From the NCBI GenBank assembly GCA_900466575.1, contig UBMP01000004.1, positions 245,604-309,603 of the forward strand: a DNA stretch of 64,000 nucleotides, given 5' to 3'. Positions within the stretch are counted from its first letter, which is position 1. Each line of letters starts with the position of its first letter. The notes beneath the pieces are model-generated. The model saw only the letters and a program-made list of their open reading frames with translations, ran no database searches and was not told where the DNA came from. The translations under genes were made by a program, and so were the position numbers. Below, in pieces: positions 10,114-20,149 of this stretch. The stretch is from Hyphomicrobiales bacterium (GTDB taxonomy: Bacteria; Pseudomonadota; Alphaproteobacteria; Rhizobiales; Rhizobiaceae).

Positions 10114-10290
10114 GAACTCAGTTTCATCGCTCAAGCAGGCCGTGGCAAGGGCGGATTACGCAAATACACGTCTTCCGCTCCGTTGGCCCCCCGGGAGCGG
10201 TGTCGGCATCTTTCGATTGCGTAAGCCGGATATTCCTTTCTCTTCCGCACAGATGCGCGCCGAGTCAATATGGTCGAGCTCGCGAAAATG

Positions 10291-11694
10291 CTAAACCACC
10301 CTGAGAAATGCGGTCATGCCCGCCTTTTGGTGCTCGATGATGTGGCAATGGATCACCCAGTCGCCGAGATTGTCCGCCACGAGTCCCAGTTCAGCCACCT
10401 CGTCGGACTGGATGAGATAGGTGTCGGTGAAGATCGGCCGCACCGCGCCTTGCGAGGAGGACAGCACCTTGAAGTTCATGCCGTGCAGATGGATCGGATG
10501 CGCATGCGGGGTGCGGTTTGCCAGCCTGAGGATGTACGTCTTCCCGTGCTTCAGTTCGGCCAGCGGGGCCATGGGGTCCGACGTGTCGCCGCTCCAGGGC
10601 GTCTTGTTGATCGCCCAGAAATTATAGCCGAGCGAGCCGCAAAAGCCTTCCTTCGGTGGTGCGCCTTCTGCCGTGGCCGTCAGTTCCAGAGGAACAACTT
10701 CAGCGTCCTTGACGACGGGCTCGCTCACCGGGTTGGCGGGCAGCGCTTTCACATCGCGCAGGTCGCGCTTCAGCGAGGCACCCACGGCGCGAAAACGGGC
10801 GAGGGGATAGGTAGGCGAGGTGCGATAGTTGGTCAGCGTGGCGACCGCGCCTTCCGTATCGGGCATCCGTACCGCCAGCTCGATCCGCTGTCCGGGGCCG
10901 GCCTGGTAGCGGTCGAGCGGGAAGGGTTCGGCGACCGGATTCCCGTCGAGAGCGATCACCATCGCCTCCCCACCATCCATGCCGAAGGAATAGATGCGCG
11001 TCACATCGGTGATGACCATGCGAACGCGGACGATCCCGCCGGCCGGCGCGTCATAAGCCGGGTCTTCCTGCCAGTTCGCTGACCTCCAGGTGCCGTAGGT
11101 TCCCGCCTTCGCCGCATCGCGCGGCTTGAACGGGTCGATGAACTGCCCGTCATTGCCAAGCCGCCAGTCGCGCAGGTTCAGGACCACCTCGCGATCGAAG
11201 GCCGGGTCGTCGGGGTTTTCGACGATCAGCATCCCGGTCATGCCGCGCCCCATCTGCACGAGCGTATTGCAATGCGGATGATACCAGAAGGTCCCCGCAT
11301 CCGGCGGCGTAAACGCGTAGTCGAATGAGTCGCCGGTATAGATGTACGGCTGGGTGAGGAACGGCACGCCGTCCATCCTGTTGTCGATCCGCAGCCCGTG
11401 CCAGTGGATCGTCGTGGGCTCCTTCAACTGGTTCACCAGCCGCGCGGCAAAGGGCTGGCCTTTCTTGAGGCGGAGCGCCGGGGGCTGCGGCCCTTCGTTC
11501 CCGCTTCCTGCATTCCAGGTCATGATGCCACGGGTCGGCTGGTCGCCTTTGAGCACCGCCTGCGTCTCGCCCGCTGTCAGGGTCACTGGCGCTGCGGCCG
11601 CAGACCGGAAGCCGCCGGCAAGGGCAAGGCCGGCACCGTAAGCACCGGCCACGGCTCCTGCTTTCAAAAGGGTGCGGCGGTTCAACAGGACCAT
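10291..11694 (-). CDS. Multicopper oxidase, Tat-exported
   Basis: This is a periplasmic laccase-like oxidase of 467 residues. The N-terminus has twin arginines (Arg6-Arg7 in NRRTLLKAG) followed by a hydrophobic stretch, a Tat signal suited to a folded, copper-loaded enzyme. All copper-ligand motifs are visible: HWHG (His97, His99), WYHPH (His139, His141), HPIHLHG, and HCH at 449-451 with His455 and axial Met460. It resembles CueO/CumA-type oxidases, which oxidise Cu(I), metals or phenols, but the substrate is not evident. No copper regulator or exporter is adjacent. An AGGAG lies seven bases before the ATG. Confidence 0.93.
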   Translation of the reverse strand: MVLLNRRTLLKAGAVAGAYGAGLALAGGFRSAAAAPVTLTAGETQAVLKGDQPTRGIMTWNAGSGNEGPQPPALRLKKGQPFAARLVNQLKEPTTIHWHGLRIDNRMDGVPFLTQPYIYTGDSFDYAFTPPDAGTFWYHPHCNTLVQMGRGMTGMLIVENPDDPAFDREVVLNLRDWRLGNDGQFIDPFKPRDAAKAGTYGTWRSANWQEDPAYDAPAGGIVRVRMVITDVTRIYSFGMDGGEAMVIALDGNPVAEPFPLDRYQAGPGQRIELAVRMPDTEGAVATLTNYRTSPTYPLARFRAVGASLKRDLRDVKALPANPVSEPVVKDAEVVPLELTATAEGAPPKEGFCGSLGYNFWAINKTPWSGDTSDPMAPLAELKHGKTYILRLANRTPHAHPIHLHGMNFKVLSSSQGAVRPIFTDTYLIQSDEVAELGLVADNLGDWVIHCHIIEHQKAGMTAFLRVV

Positions 11695-11718
11695 GTGAGA
11701 ACTCCTTGTATTCGCCGT

Positions 11719-11747
11719 TTTCTATGCCCGTTAAAACTTGACTTCAA
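11719..11747 (-). promoter_or_regulatory. Candidate promoter of the multicopper oxidase
   Basis: On the minus strand TTGAAG (11747-11742) and TAGAAA (11724-11719) are separated by 17 bases. This is a reasonable sigma-70-type pair about 25 bp upstream of the oxidase start. It was found by eye only. Confidence 0.35.
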
Positions 11748-11924
11748 CTGTCATTTTATTGCGCTGCAGTACCATTTTGCCGCAGCCAAAAAGGGCTCGG
11801 CCTTGACAAATCGGGTGGCCCGTGCGTTTGTCCGCGCAATTTCGAAATGCAGGCGGTCGAACCGTATCAAGCGATACATCAAGCGCTCCCGGCCCGCCCC
11901 AATTCCAGGATCAAACGCATGACC

Positions 11925-13712
11925 ATGCACCGTTACCGTAGCCACACCTGTGCAGCCCTCCGCAAGTCGGATGTTGGCTCCAATGTTCGTATCTCGGGCT
12001 GGGTGCATCGCGTACGAGATCATGGCGGCGTTCTCTTCATCGACCTGCGCGACCATTACGGCATGACCCAGGTCGTCGCCGACCCGGACAGCCCGGCCTT
12101 CAAGATGGCTGAGACCGTGCGCGGCGAGTGGGTGATCCGCATCGACGGCAAGGTCAAGGCGCGCTCGGACGACACGGTCAACAAGGCGATGGCGACCGGC
12201 GAGATCGAACTCTACGCCACCGAGATCGAAGTGCTCTCGACCGCCAAGGAACTGCCGCTGCCGGTCTTCGGCGAGCCGGATTATCCGGAAGACGTGCGCC
12301 TCAAGTACCGCTTCCTCGACCTGCGTCGCGAGACGCTGCATAGGAACATCGTCAAGCGCACGCAGGTCATTACCGAGATGCGCAACCAGATGTCGGCTGC
12401 CGGCTTTGGCGAGTACACGACGCCGATCCTGACGGCTTCGTCGCCGGAAGGCGCGCGCGACTTCCTCGTGCCGTCGCGCATCCATCCCGGCAAGTTCTTC
12501 GCCCTGCCGCAGGCCCCGCAGCAGTACAAGCAGCTGCTGATGGTCGCCGGCTTCGACCGCTATTTCCAGATCGCACCCTGCTTCCGCGACGAAGACCCGC
12601 GCGCCGACCGCCTGCCGGGCGAATTCTACCAGCTCGACGTCGAGATGAGCTTCGTCACCCAGGAAGACATCTGGTCGACGATGCAGCCGATAATGACCTC
12701 GGTGTTCGAGAAGTTCGCCGAAGGCAAGCCGGTTACCAAGGACTGGCCGCGCATTCCCTACGACGTCGCGATCCGCAAGTACGGCACCGACAAGCCGGAC
12801 CTTAGAAACCCGATCGAGATGCAGGCTGTCACCGAGCATTTCGCCGGCTCTGGCTTCAAGGTCTTCGCGAACATGATCGCCTCCAACCCGAAGGTTGAAG
12901 TATGGGCGATCCCGGCCAAGACCGGCGGCAGTCGCTCCTTCTGCGACCGCATGAACGCCTGGGCGCAGTCGCTCGGCCAGCCGGGCCTCGGCTATATCTT
13001 CTGGCGCAAGGAAAACGACGTTCTGGAAGGCGCAGGTCCGCTTGCCAAGAACATCGGGCCTGAGCGCACCGCGGCCATTGCCGAACAACTCGGCCTCGGC
13101 GATGGCGACGCCTGCTTCTTCGTCGCCGGCGAGCCGGAAAAGTTCTACAAGTTCGCAGGCGAAGCCCGCACCCGCGCCGGCGAGGAACTGAACCTCGTCG
13201 ACCGCGACCGCTTCGAACTCTGCTGGATCGTCGACTTCCCGTTCTACGAATATAACGAGGACGAGAAGAAGGTCGATTTCTCGCACAATCCCTTCTCCAT
13301 GCCGCAGGGCGGTCTGGACGCGCTGGAAACGCAGGACCCGCTGACGATCAAGGCCTACCAGTACGACGCCGTCTGCAACGGCTTCGAAATCGCCTCCGGT
13401 TCGATCCGTAACCAGTCGCCGGAAACCATGGTCAAGGCCTTCGAGATCGCCGGCCTGTCTAAGGAAGACGTGGAAGAACGCTTCGGCGGCATGTACCGCG
13501 CCTTCCAGTATGGCGCGCCTCCGCATGGCGGCTGCGCATTCGGCATCGACCGCGTCATCATGCTGCTCGTCGGCGCGAAGAACCTGCGCGAAATCACGCT
13601 CTTCCCGATGAACCAGCAGGCGCAGGACCTCCTGATGAATGCCCCGGCTCCGGCCTCGCCGAAGCAGCTCATGGAGCTGGAGCTTCGCGTCATGCCGAAG
13701 AAGAAGGACTGA
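11925..13712 (+). CDS. aspS: Aspartate--tRNA(Asp/Asn) ligase
   Basis: This class II aminoacyl-tRNA synthetase has 595 residues in the bacterial layout: N-terminal OB fold, catalytic core and GAD insert. Motif 2 is [10 protein letters not shown] and motif 3 contains GIDRVIML. His33 in RDHGG matches the residue found in non-discriminating enzymes, where the E. coli type has Leu. That suggests it also charges tRNA-Asn with Asp for GatCAB to amidate. I chose the ATG at 11925 ([13 protein letters not shown]) by family usage. The ATG at 11919, two codons earlier, has the better-spaced AGGA and may be the true start. Confidence 0.95.
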   Translation: MHRYRSHTCAALRKSDVGSNVRISGWVHRVRDHGGVLFIDLRDHYGMTQVVADPDSPAFKMAETVRGEWVIRIDGKVKARSDDTVNKAMATGEIELYATEIEVLSTAKELPLPVFGEPDYPEDVRLKYRFLDLRRETLHRNIVKRTQVITEMRNQMSAAGFGEYTTPILTASSPEGARDFLVPSRIHPGKFFALPQAPQQYKQLLMVAGFDRYFQIAPCFRDEDPRADRLPGEFYQLDVEMSFVTQEDIWSTMQPIMTSVFEKFAEGKPVTKDWPRIPYDVAIRKYGTDKPDLRNPIEMQAVTEHFAGSGFKVFANMIASNPKVEVWAIPAKTGGSRSFCDRMNAWAQSLGQPGLGYIFWRKENDVLEGAGPLAKNIGPERTAAIAEQLGLGDGDACFFVAGEPEKFYKFAGEARTRAGEELNLVDRDRFELCWIVDFPFYEYNEDEKKVDFSHNPFSMPQGGLDALETQDPLTIKAYQYDAVCNGFEIASGSIRNQSPETMVKAFEIAGLSKEDVEERFGGMYRAFQYGAPPHGGCAFGIDRVIMLLVGAKNLREITLFPMNQQAQDLLMNAPAPASPKQLMELELRVMPKKKD

Positions 13713-13755
13713 GCGCCCGCTTCGGGCACTTGACCTTCGATCGACTTGAGATTTG

Positions 13756-13779
13756 TCGGCACGGCGCGAGCCGTGCCGA
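13756..13779 (+). terminator. Hairpin after aspS
   Basis: A perfect 10-bp stem with a GCGA tetraloop lies 44 bp after the aspS stop. The following TTGTCGTT is a weak T tract, so intrinsic termination is likely but not certain. Confidence 0.5.
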
Positions 13780-13963
13780 TTGTCGTTCATCCCTAGCTTA
13801 CCAAGTTTTAATCGATGGAGGCCGCAACTGCGACCGCCTGTCGCATTCCCTGTCCAAAATTCGGCAGAACTCGCGCCAATTCTATGGGTGTTGAAATGAC
13901 GCGCTGCACCGGCAATCTCACCGGGGGCAGCCACCGTCCAAAAGACATCACATGGAGAACGAC

Positions 13964-14557
13964 ATGAAAAAGCTTGGCAATTTTCTCATGATCGGTGCGG
14001 CCGCAACAGCCGCCGTCGCTGTCATCGCCGGTCCGGTCCTTGCTCGCGACATCAACTTCCACGACCTGACACTCCGGATGCCCGATGGCGGTGTCGAACA
14101 TATCCGCTATACCGGCGATACACCCCCGCAGGTCAACTTCGATGACCTCGCCATGAGGCCGAGCAAAGTCGCCGACGTGTTCCTCACCGACCCCTTTGCG
14201 GCGATGGAGCGGATTTCGGCGGATATGGACCGGCAGGCCGCGCAACTGATGAACCTTGCCGGAAGTGATGCCTTCGCAGGTCCGCAATCTATGAAGGCTA
14301 TCGAAGCCCGGCTTGGTTCCCTGCCGCCGGGAACCCAAGGCTATTCGGTCTACACGGTCAGCAGCGGCGGAAAGGCATGCACTGAAAAGATGACTTTCGG
14401 CTATTCCGGCCATGGCAAACCGCTCGTCGAACAGGCCTCCAGCGGCGACTGCGGGGTTGGCTCTGCCGGTGCCCAGCCTGCACCGAGCTATCATGTTTCC
14501 AACCCGGCCCCGCGTGTACGCCCCGATGGCGTGAAGACAATCGAAGCTGCCCTCTGA
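13964..14557 (+). CDS. Secreted hypothetical protein
   Basis: This is a 197-residue protein with a clear Sec signal: MKKLGNF, then a hydrophobic run, then a likely cleavage near VLA-RD. The mature part is polar, with two cysteines (in KACTEK and GDCGV) that could form a disulfide. A C-terminal Pro/Ala-rich stretch follows. The ATG at 13964 is preferred over 13952 because GGAG lies six bases before it and the signal peptide starts there. I do not recognise the family. It ends before a strong bidirectional terminator shared with the convergent aldo/keto reductase. Confidence 0.65.
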   Translation: MKKLGNFLMIGAAATAAVAVIAGPVLARDINFHDLTLRMPDGGVEHIRYTGDTPPQVNFDDLAMRPSKVADVFLTDPFAAMERISADMDRQAAQLMNLAGSDAFAGPQSMKAIEARLGSLPPGTQGYSVYTVSSGGKACTEKMTFGYSGHGKPLVEQASSGDCGVGSAGAQPAPSYHVSNPAPRVRPDGVKTIEAAL

Positions 14558-14579
14558 GCTTCCTTCGCGCCTTCGAAAA

Positions 14580-14650
14580 AAAAAGGCCCCCTGCCGCCAA
14601 TGAACCGTCCAACTTTATGGGGTCAGTTCACCTAAGCAGGGGGCCTTTTT
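14580..14650. terminator. Bidirectional terminator with a long loop
   Basis: A perfect 15-bp inverted repeat (AAAAAGGCCCCCTGC at 14580-14594, its complement at 14636-14650) ends in T runs on both strands. It lies between convergent genes ending at 14557 and 14668. The 41-nt loop is unusually long and itself contains an insertion-sequence-like end. Confidence 0.8.
14601..14630 (-). repeat. Possible solo terminal repeat of an IS3/IS150-type element
   Basis: Read on the minus strand, these 30 bp start TGAACTGACCCCAT, continue AAAGTTGGACGG and end GTTCA. They resemble, from memory, IS150-group ends (TGTACTGCACCCAT, then GTTGGACG). The outer five bases TGAAC/GTTCA are mutually inverted. No transposase lies nearby, so this could be a relic or a chance match. 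Confidence 0.4.
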
Positions 14651-14667
14651 ATGACCGCTGAGCCGGA

Positions 14668-15705
14668 TCAATCGGACGCCTTCAGGCGGCCGAAATGCTG
14701 CGCCTGCTGGCGCTCGAGCATCCAGCCCGGATATTCCGGGGGCAGCGCGCTGACCGCATCGAGCGACGCCAGTTCTTCTTCCGTCAGCGTGATGCCTGTT
14801 GCTGCCAGGTTGTCGTCCAGCTGCTCGACCGTCTTCGCGCCGATGATCACCGACATGACGAAACGCTTGTTGAGAACGTAAGCAAGTGCGATACGGGCAA
14901 CCGAAACGCCGCGCGCATCCGCAATCACGCGCATGGCGTCGATGCAGTCAAAGGCGCGATCCTTGTTGATCGGCGGAAAATCGAAGGTCACACGCCGTCC
15001 GTCGTTCGGACCCGCACCTTCGCGGCTGTATTTGCCGGAAAGGAACCCGCCGGCGAGAGGGCTCCAGACCATGAGGCCCATCTTTTCCTCTTCAAGCAGG
15101 GGCACAATGTCCCGCTCGAGGTCGCGACCGGCGATGGTGTAATAGGCTTGCAAAGTCACCGGCTTGTCGAAACCATGCTTGTCGGCGATGCCCCGCGCCT
15201 TGGCGATCCGCCACGCCTGCCAGTTGGAGACGCCCCAGTAGCGGATGTGACCCTGGCGCACGAGATCTTCCATGGCGCGCACGGTTTCCTCGAGTGGAGT
15301 GACCGGGTCCGTGCCGTGAATCTGGTAGAGGTCGATATAGTCGGTACCGAGCCGCTTCAGGCTGGCCTTGACGCCATCCATGATATGGCCGCGGGACGTT
15401 CCGATATCGTTTCGCCCGGTGCCCACAGAACCGTAGACCTTGGTGGCCAGAACGATATCGGAGCGGGCGCGACCCGAATTCTTCATCGCCTGGCCAGTAA
15501 TCTCCTCCGACAGCCCTTCGGAGTAGACGTCCGCAGTGTCGATGAAATTGACGCCGGCGTCGAGCGATCTGGCGACAATCCGGTCGGCGATCGACTGGTC
15601 CAGCGTGCCAATCGCCGTCCAGTATCCCTTGCCGCCGAAGGTCATGGTGCCGAGGCAGATTTCGGATACGACGAGGCCGGTATTTCCCAATGTCTTGTAG
15701 CGCAT
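14668..15705 (-). CDS. Aldo/keto reductase
   Basis: This is a cytosolic NADPH-dependent oxidoreductase of 345 residues with a (beta/alpha)8 barrel. The catalytic tetrad is visible: Asp and Tyr in DTADVYSEG, Lys in ATKVYG and His in YQIHGTDP. The C-terminal VIIGAKTVEQLDDN suits cofactor binding. I chose the ATG at 15705 (MRYKTLGNTGL), the standard family N-terminus with AGGA upstream. The open frame extends to 15786 without support. It is closest to the YajO/Tas-like general reductases, and the substrate is unknown. Confidence 0.9.
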   Translation of the reverse strand: MRYKTLGNTGLVVSEICLGTMTFGGKGYWTAIGTLDQSIADRIVARSLDAGVNFIDTADVYSEGLSEEITGQAMKNSGRARSDIVLATKVYGSVGTGRNDIGTSRGHIMDGVKASLKRLGTDYIDLYQIHGTDPVTPLEETVRAMEDLVRQGHIRYWGVSNWQAWRIAKARGIADKHGFDKPVTLQAYYTIAGRDLERDIVPLLEEEKMGLMVWSPLAGGFLSGKYSREGAGPNDGRRVTFDFPPINKDRAFDCIDAMRVIADARGVSVARIALAYVLNKRFVMSVIIGAKTVEQLDDNLAATGITLTEEELASLDAVSALPPEYPGWMLERQQAQHFGRLKASD

Positions 15706-15846
15706 GGAAAAGGTCCTTGAATCATTGTGTGAGAAAGTCATCCGCTGCGGGATGAGGCAGGTCGGCAGAGGGGAGTACGAGGCCAACCACTTTCGATTTG
15801 GGAATTGGATCGGAACGTTTCAATATTCGCGATCGTCAGTGGACCA

Positions 15847-15881
15847 AAATAAAAAGGGCCGGCGACAGGATCGCCAGCCCT
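15847..15881 (-). terminator. Terminator of the 15904-17100 gene
   Basis: On the minus strand an 11-bp stem with one G-T pair (15855-15865 with 15871-15881) and a 5-nt loop is followed by TTTTTATTTT. It lies 23 bp beyond the stop of the secreted-protein gene. Confidence 0.8.
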
Positions 15882-15903
15882 CCTGATGGAATTGCCAGAC
15901 CGA

Positions 15904-17100
15904 TTACTGGTTGGCGTTGACCGAGACGCCGAGAACCTGCGGCAACGTCTGCGGCGCGCCCATCGCCGCACCCATGATCATGGGAGCAGCGACCGGTCCC
16001 GCCGGAGCGGCCTTGACCTCGATGTTCTTCGGGTCGTCGAGGAACTTGGTGACAGCGGCTGAAACCTGGTTCTGCAGGTCCGGCACATTCAGTTGCGCCA
16101 TCATGATCGGAACCATGCCCTTGAGCGACTGGGCGAATTGTTCGCCCGTCACGCCCTGTTCCTTGCCGAAATAGTCGAGCAGGCGCTTGGTGATGGAGGC
16201 GTCGTCGAAGCGGATCGACGCGCTGTTGAAGCTCAACTGCTGCAGCAGGCCCATCATGGTCATGCCAAGTGCCGTGTCGCCGGCCTTCTTGTCCGGATTG
16301 GCTGCGGCAGCCTTGGTCGCATCCTGCATCGCTTTCATGAGCTGAGGGGTATAGCCCGACATGCTCAGGAGAAGGTTGATCTTGCCTAAGTCGCGTGCAT
16401 CGACCGAGAATTCCGTGATGTCGATTTTGCCGGTGGCCGAGGTCCAGGAGCCCTTCGTCACGACATTGCCGTTGATGTTGGTCAGGCCCAGCTTGTTGAT
16501 CGTTTCCTGCGCCTTGGGGTCCTTCACGTCGGAAAGGTCGGCCCAGATGCCGGAAAGGGATGTGTCGAACGCGATGCTGGAGCTGTCGTCCGCTACGGTG
16601 ACATTCGTTTCCGTCTTGTCCATCTGGAAGACGCGCTTGCCATCCTGCTCGACCGTGACCGGACCGGTATGGGCGCTTTCGTAAAGGATCATGCCGTCGA
16701 TGCTGTCGGTGGACGGGGTGCCCGGAATGCTCAGGCCATCGATCTGGATGTCCTTGGCCGTCACATGGCTGCCGTCCTTGCTCAGGTCAACATTCTGGAA
16801 GGCAACGTTGCCGGCGTAATAGCCGCCGTCGTCCGCTTCCTCGACATCGCTGAAGGTCACATCGCCGAGCGGCACTTCAACGGGCTTTTCGGTGTTCTCG
16901 ACCTTCAGCTTGACGCCCTTTGCGACTACGGTCGTGTCGTCTGTGGTCGCAGAGTCGTAGGTGATCTGGCTGCCGTACGCAGCATAGGCCGCACCCAGCT
17001 TCTTCAGCATATCGTCGCCGTCAAGCGCATGCGCCTGGCTGGCGAGAAGGGCTGCCGCTGTGCCCGCGAAAAGTACTTGAGTAAGCTTGAAATGTTTCAT
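15904..17100 (-). CDS. Secreted hypothetical protein, 398 aa
   Basis: A Sec signal peptide (MKHFKLTQVLFAGTAAALL, likely cleaved after SQAHA) leads into a long polar protein. It alternates beta-rich segments in its first half with a helical C-terminal part from about residue 250. There are no cysteines and no membrane segments after the signal. The layout recalls periplasmic DUF945-like proteins, but I cannot assign a family. It is monocistronic, with its own terminator downstream. Agrobacterium and Rhizobium probably carry homologues, an assumption I cannot test here. Confidence 0.7.
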   Translation of the reverse strand: MKHFKLTQVLFAGTAAALLASQAHALDGDDMLKKLGAAYAAYGSQITYDSATTDDTTVVAKGVKLKVENTEKPVEVPLGDVTFSDVEEADDGGYYAGNVAFQNVDLSKDGSHVTAKDIQIDGLSIPGTPSTDSIDGMILYESAHTGPVTVEQDGKRVFQMDKTETNVTVADDSSSIAFDTSLSGIWADLSDVKDPKAQETINKLGLTNINGNVVTKGSWTSATGKIDITEFSVDARDLGKINLLLSMSGYTPQLMKAMQDATKAAAANPDKKAGDTALGMTMMGLLQQLSFNSASIRFDDASITKRLLDYFGKEQGVTGEQFAQSLKGMVPIMMAQLNVPDLQNQVSAAVTKFLDDPKNIEVKAAPAGPVAAPMIMGAAMGAPQTLPQVLGVSVNANQ

Positions 17101-17224
17101 GGATGTCCTGTCCCCAGGTTAAGCGATCAACCGCCGATGATTTGACGCACGGATGCAAGCTTATATTCGCTCGTCCGTGCGCCTCCAACAAAAATCAGCG
17201 TTAACGGTCAGGACATCTCTGGGT

Positions 17225-17638
17225 CTACTTAACGAGCAGTACGAACGCGTCTGAGGAATAGGACGCGCCGCCGCCGACCAGATATTGGTCGTATTGCGCG
17301 CCGATCCGAAAGGCGTCAGGGCCGTGATAGCCTCTGGCTGGCGTATAGACGACATCCCAGCCGCCCACCGTCACGCCCTTGCAGCCATTCCGGATCTGAT
17401 CTCCCGAATGGTGGGTCCATCGAAAGGAAACACCGCCGTGCAGCGGTGCCTTTTCGATCAACATGGTCGGTCTTGCCGGCTGCTGACAGCCGGCGCCCAT
17501 GTTCGTCATGACGTGGAAAAAGCCGACGCGTGTTGACGTATTGGCGGAAACCACGCGTCGCAGCGTGCTGGCATCGGCGGTTTGGGACAGGAGGGACGCG
17601 ATAAGGGCCGCAGCGGCAAGTTTGACGGAAGTTTTCAC
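17225..17638 (-). CDS. Small secreted protein with an Ig-like C-terminal motif
   Basis: From a GTG at 17638 this gives 137 residues with a Sec signal (KTSVKLAAAALIASLL, cleavage near ADA-ST). GAGG lies six bases before the GTG, and the longer ATG start at 17695 would bury the signal, so GTG is preferred. The mature part has two cysteines (GAGCQQP and RNGCKG). It ends in YTPARGYHGPDAFRI, a Y-P-G-x-G-x-D-x-F pattern common in bacterial Ig-like repeat domains. The function is unknown. It is separated from the neighbouring secreted-protein gene by about 125 bp. Confidence 0.65.
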   Translation of the reverse strand: MKTSVKLAAAALIASLLSQTADASTLRRVVSANTSTRVGFFHVMTNMGAGCQQPARPTMLIEKAPLHGGVSFRWTHHSGDQIRNGCKGVTVGGWDVVYTPARGYHGPDAFRIGAQYDQYLVGGGASYSSDAFVLLVK

Positions 17639-17851
17639 AGGAAGCCTCGGTATCTGAGAGTTGCGATCACGCCTAATTTCGTTCTGTCCCCTCATGAAGT
17701 TGTAGCCTTACAATTCGGAACGAGACCACCCTAAATTCTTCGGGGTTTGAGGGGGCCTGTTGCGTAGAATGATGGTCTCCGGATCCGTTCATCCACAGGC
17801 GTTTGAGCCGCTTTTGTTGCCGGGAATCGCCTGAACCGCTAAGTCAAGCCC

Positions 17852-20104
17852 ATGGGACAAAGCATTCTTCCGCCCGATGGCGGCGACGACAAGATTCAAC
17901 CGGTCGATCTGAAGGCAGCGCTTGAAGAGCGCTACCTCGCTTACGCGCTGTCGACCATCATGCACCGCGCGCTGCCGGACGTGCGCGACGGGCTTAAGCC
18001 GGTGCATCGGCGCATCGTGCATGCCATGCGCGTGCTGCGCCTCGATCCCGGCCAGGCCTACAAGAAATGCGCCCGCATCGTCGGCGACGTCATGGGTAAG
18101 TTCCACCCGCACGGCGACGCCTCCATCTATGATGCGCTGGTGCGCCTCAGCCAGGATTTCGCCATCCGCTATCCGCTCGTGGACGGGCAGGGCAACTTCG
18201 GCAATATCGATGGCGATAGTCCGGCGGCTATGCGCTACACCGAAGCGCGCATGACCGATGTCGCGACGCTGCTGCTCGAAGGCATCGATCAGGATGCCGT
18301 CGACTTCCGCCCGACCTATAACGAGGAAGACGAGGAGCCCATCGTCCTTCCGGGCGCGTTTCCGAATCTGCTCGCCAACGGCTCGTCGGGCATCGCCGTG
18401 GGCATGGCGACTTCGATCCCGCCGCACAACGCGCATGAACTCTGCGACGCCGCGCTGCATCTGATCAAGCATCCCGATGCACCGGTCGAAAAGCTGGTCG
18501 AATTCGTCATCGGCCCCGATTTCCCGACGGGCGGCATCATCATCGATGACCGCGCCTCCATTGTGGAAGCCTACAAGACCGGCCGCGGCGGTTTCCGCGT
18601 GCGCGCCAAGTGGGAGCAGGAAGACCTCGGCCGCGGCGGCTACCAGATCGTCATCACCGAGATTCCGTATCTCGTGCAGAAGTCGCGCCTGGTCGAGAAG
18701 ATCGCCGAACTGCTGATCGCCCGCAAGCTGCCGCTGCTGGAAGACGTGCGCGACGAGTCGGCCGAAGACATCCGCCTCGTCCTCGTGCCGAAGAGCCGAA
18801 CGGTCGATCCGACCATCCTGATGGAATCGCTCTTCAAGCTGACCGAGCTCGAAAGCCGCATCTCGCTCAACATGAACGTGCTGAGCATGGGCAAGGTGCC
18901 GCGAGTCATGGCGCTGAACGAGGTCTTACGCGAATGGCTCGACCATCGCCGCGAAGTCCTGCTGCGCCGCTCGCGCTTCCGTCTGGCCGCCATCGACCGC
19001 CGCCTCGAAATCCTCGGCGGCTATCTGATCGCCTATCTCAATATCGATGAGGTGATCCGCATCATCCGCGAGGAGGATGAGCCGAAGCAGACCATGATGG
19101 CGCGCTTCAGCCTGACCGACCTGCAGGCCGAGTCGATCCTCAACATGCGCCTCCGCTCGCTGCGCAAGCTCGAGGAATTCGAGATCCGCACCGAATATGA
19201 CGGCCTGACGGCGGAGAAGGCCTCGATCGAGGCACTGCTCGCGTCCGACGAGAAGCAGTGGCAGACGGTCTCGTGGGAAATCGGTGAGGTCAAGAAGACC
19301 TTCGCCAAGGCAACCGAAATCGGCCGCCGTCGCACCCAGTTCGCCGAAGCGCCGGAGCACGACGATCAGGCGATCCAGCACGCCATGATCGAAAAGGAAC
19401 CGATCACGGTCGTCATCTCCGAAAAGGGCTGGATCAGGGCGCTCAAGGGCCATATGTCCGACGTCTCGGGCCTGACCTTCAAGGAAGGTGACGCCCTGAG
19501 GGTCGCGTTCCCGGCACAGACGACGGACAAGATCCTGCTGCTGACAACGGGCGGCAAGGCCTACACGCTCGGTGCAGACAAGCTGCCCGGCGGGCGCGGC
19601 CATGGCGAGCCGCTGCGCATCATCATCGACATGGAAAACGATCAGGACGTGCTGACCGCCTTCGTCCATGATCCGTCGCGCAAGCTGCTCTTGTCGTCGC
19701 AGGCCGGCAACGGCTTCATCGTGGCGGAGACCGAACTGGTCGCCAATACCCGCAAGGGCAAGCAGATCATGAATGTCTCCATGCCGGACGAAGCCAAGCT
19801 CGTCGTGCCGGTGGAGGGCGATCATGTCGCCATCGTCGGCGACAATCGCAAGCTGCTCGTCTTCCCGCTCAACCAGATTCCGGAAATGACGCGCGGCAAG
19901 GGCGTGCGCCTGCAGCGCTACAAGGACGGCGGCGTCTCCGACATTCGCTGCTTCTCGCTCGAAGCGGGCCTCACCTGGGACGATAGCGCCGGCCGCAACT
20001 TTACGCGCACGAAGGAAGAACTGGTCGAATGGCTCGGCGAACGTGCTTCCGCCGGCCGTCCGGTCCCGCGCGGCTTCCCGCGCTCGGGCAAGTTCTCGGG
20101 CTGA
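17852..20104 (+). CDS. parC: DNA topoisomerase IV subunit A
   Basis: This is the DNA-cleaving subunit that, with ParE, decatenates daughter chromosomes. The protein has 750 residues. The catalytic tyrosine is Tyr129 in MRYTEARMT. The breakage-reunion domain is preceded by the [21 protein letters not shown] block, and the quinolone-resistance region includes [15 protein letters not shown]. The C-terminal beta-propeller lacks an obvious GyrA box, supporting ParC over GyrA. It is the only gene on this strand between convergent neighbours, and parE is not in the window. Confidence 0.96.
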   Translation: MGQSILPPDGGDDKIQPVDLKAALEERYLAYALSTIMHRALPDVRDGLKPVHRRIVHAMRVLRLDPGQAYKKCARIVGDVMGKFHPHGDASIYDALVRLSQDFAIRYPLVDGQGNFGNIDGDSPAAMRYTEARMTDVATLLLEGIDQDAVDFRPTYNEEDEEPIVLPGAFPNLLANGSSGIAVGMATSIPPHNAHELCDAALHLIKHPDAPVEKLVEFVIGPDFPTGGIIIDDRASIVEAYKTGRGGFRVRAKWEQEDLGRGGYQIVITEIPYLVQKSRLVEKIAELLIARKLPLLEDVRDESAEDIRLVLVPKSRTVDPTILMESLFKLTELESRISLNMNVLSMGKVPRVMALNEVLREWLDHRREVLLRRSRFRLAAIDRRLEILGGYLIAYLNIDEVIRIIREEDEPKQTMMARFSLTDLQAESILNMRLRSLRKLEEFEIRTEYDGLTAEKASIEALLASDEKQWQTVSWEIGEVKKTFAKATEIGRRRTQFAEAPEHDDQAIQHAMIEKEPITVVISEKGWIRALKGHMSDVSGLTFKEGDALRVAFPAQTTDKILLLTTGGKAYTLGADKLPGGRGHGEPLRIIIDMENDQDVLTAFVHDPSRKLLLSSQAGNGFIVAETELVANTRKGKQIMNVSMPDEAKLVVPVEGDHVAIVGDNRKLLVFPLNQIPEMTRGKGVRLQRYKDGGVSDIRCFSLEAGLTWDDSAGRNFTRTKEELVEWLGERASAGRPVPRGFPRSGKFSG

Positions 20105-20117
20105 GTCTAAAGGGGCA

Positions 20118-20140
20118 GGGCGCGAAACATCAACGCGCCC
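20118..20140. terminator. Hairpin between parC and bpt
   Basis: A perfect 7-bp GGGCGCG/CGCGCCC stem with a 9-nt loop lies between the convergent stops of parC and bpt. There is no T tract, so its role as a terminator is uncertain. Confidence 0.35.
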
Positions 20141-20149
20141 GCGTCTGAA

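Noticed and set aside
11746..11772. Possible second Pho box near the multicopper oxidase
   Set aside because: Only one repeat (CTGTCAT) matches. The following 7-mer, TTGCGCT, is too divergent.
11751..13934. 727-codon open frame antisense to aspS
   Set aside because: It mirrors the codon pattern of aspS, has Arg/His-rich low-information protein and matches no family. It is a shadow of a high-GC gene.
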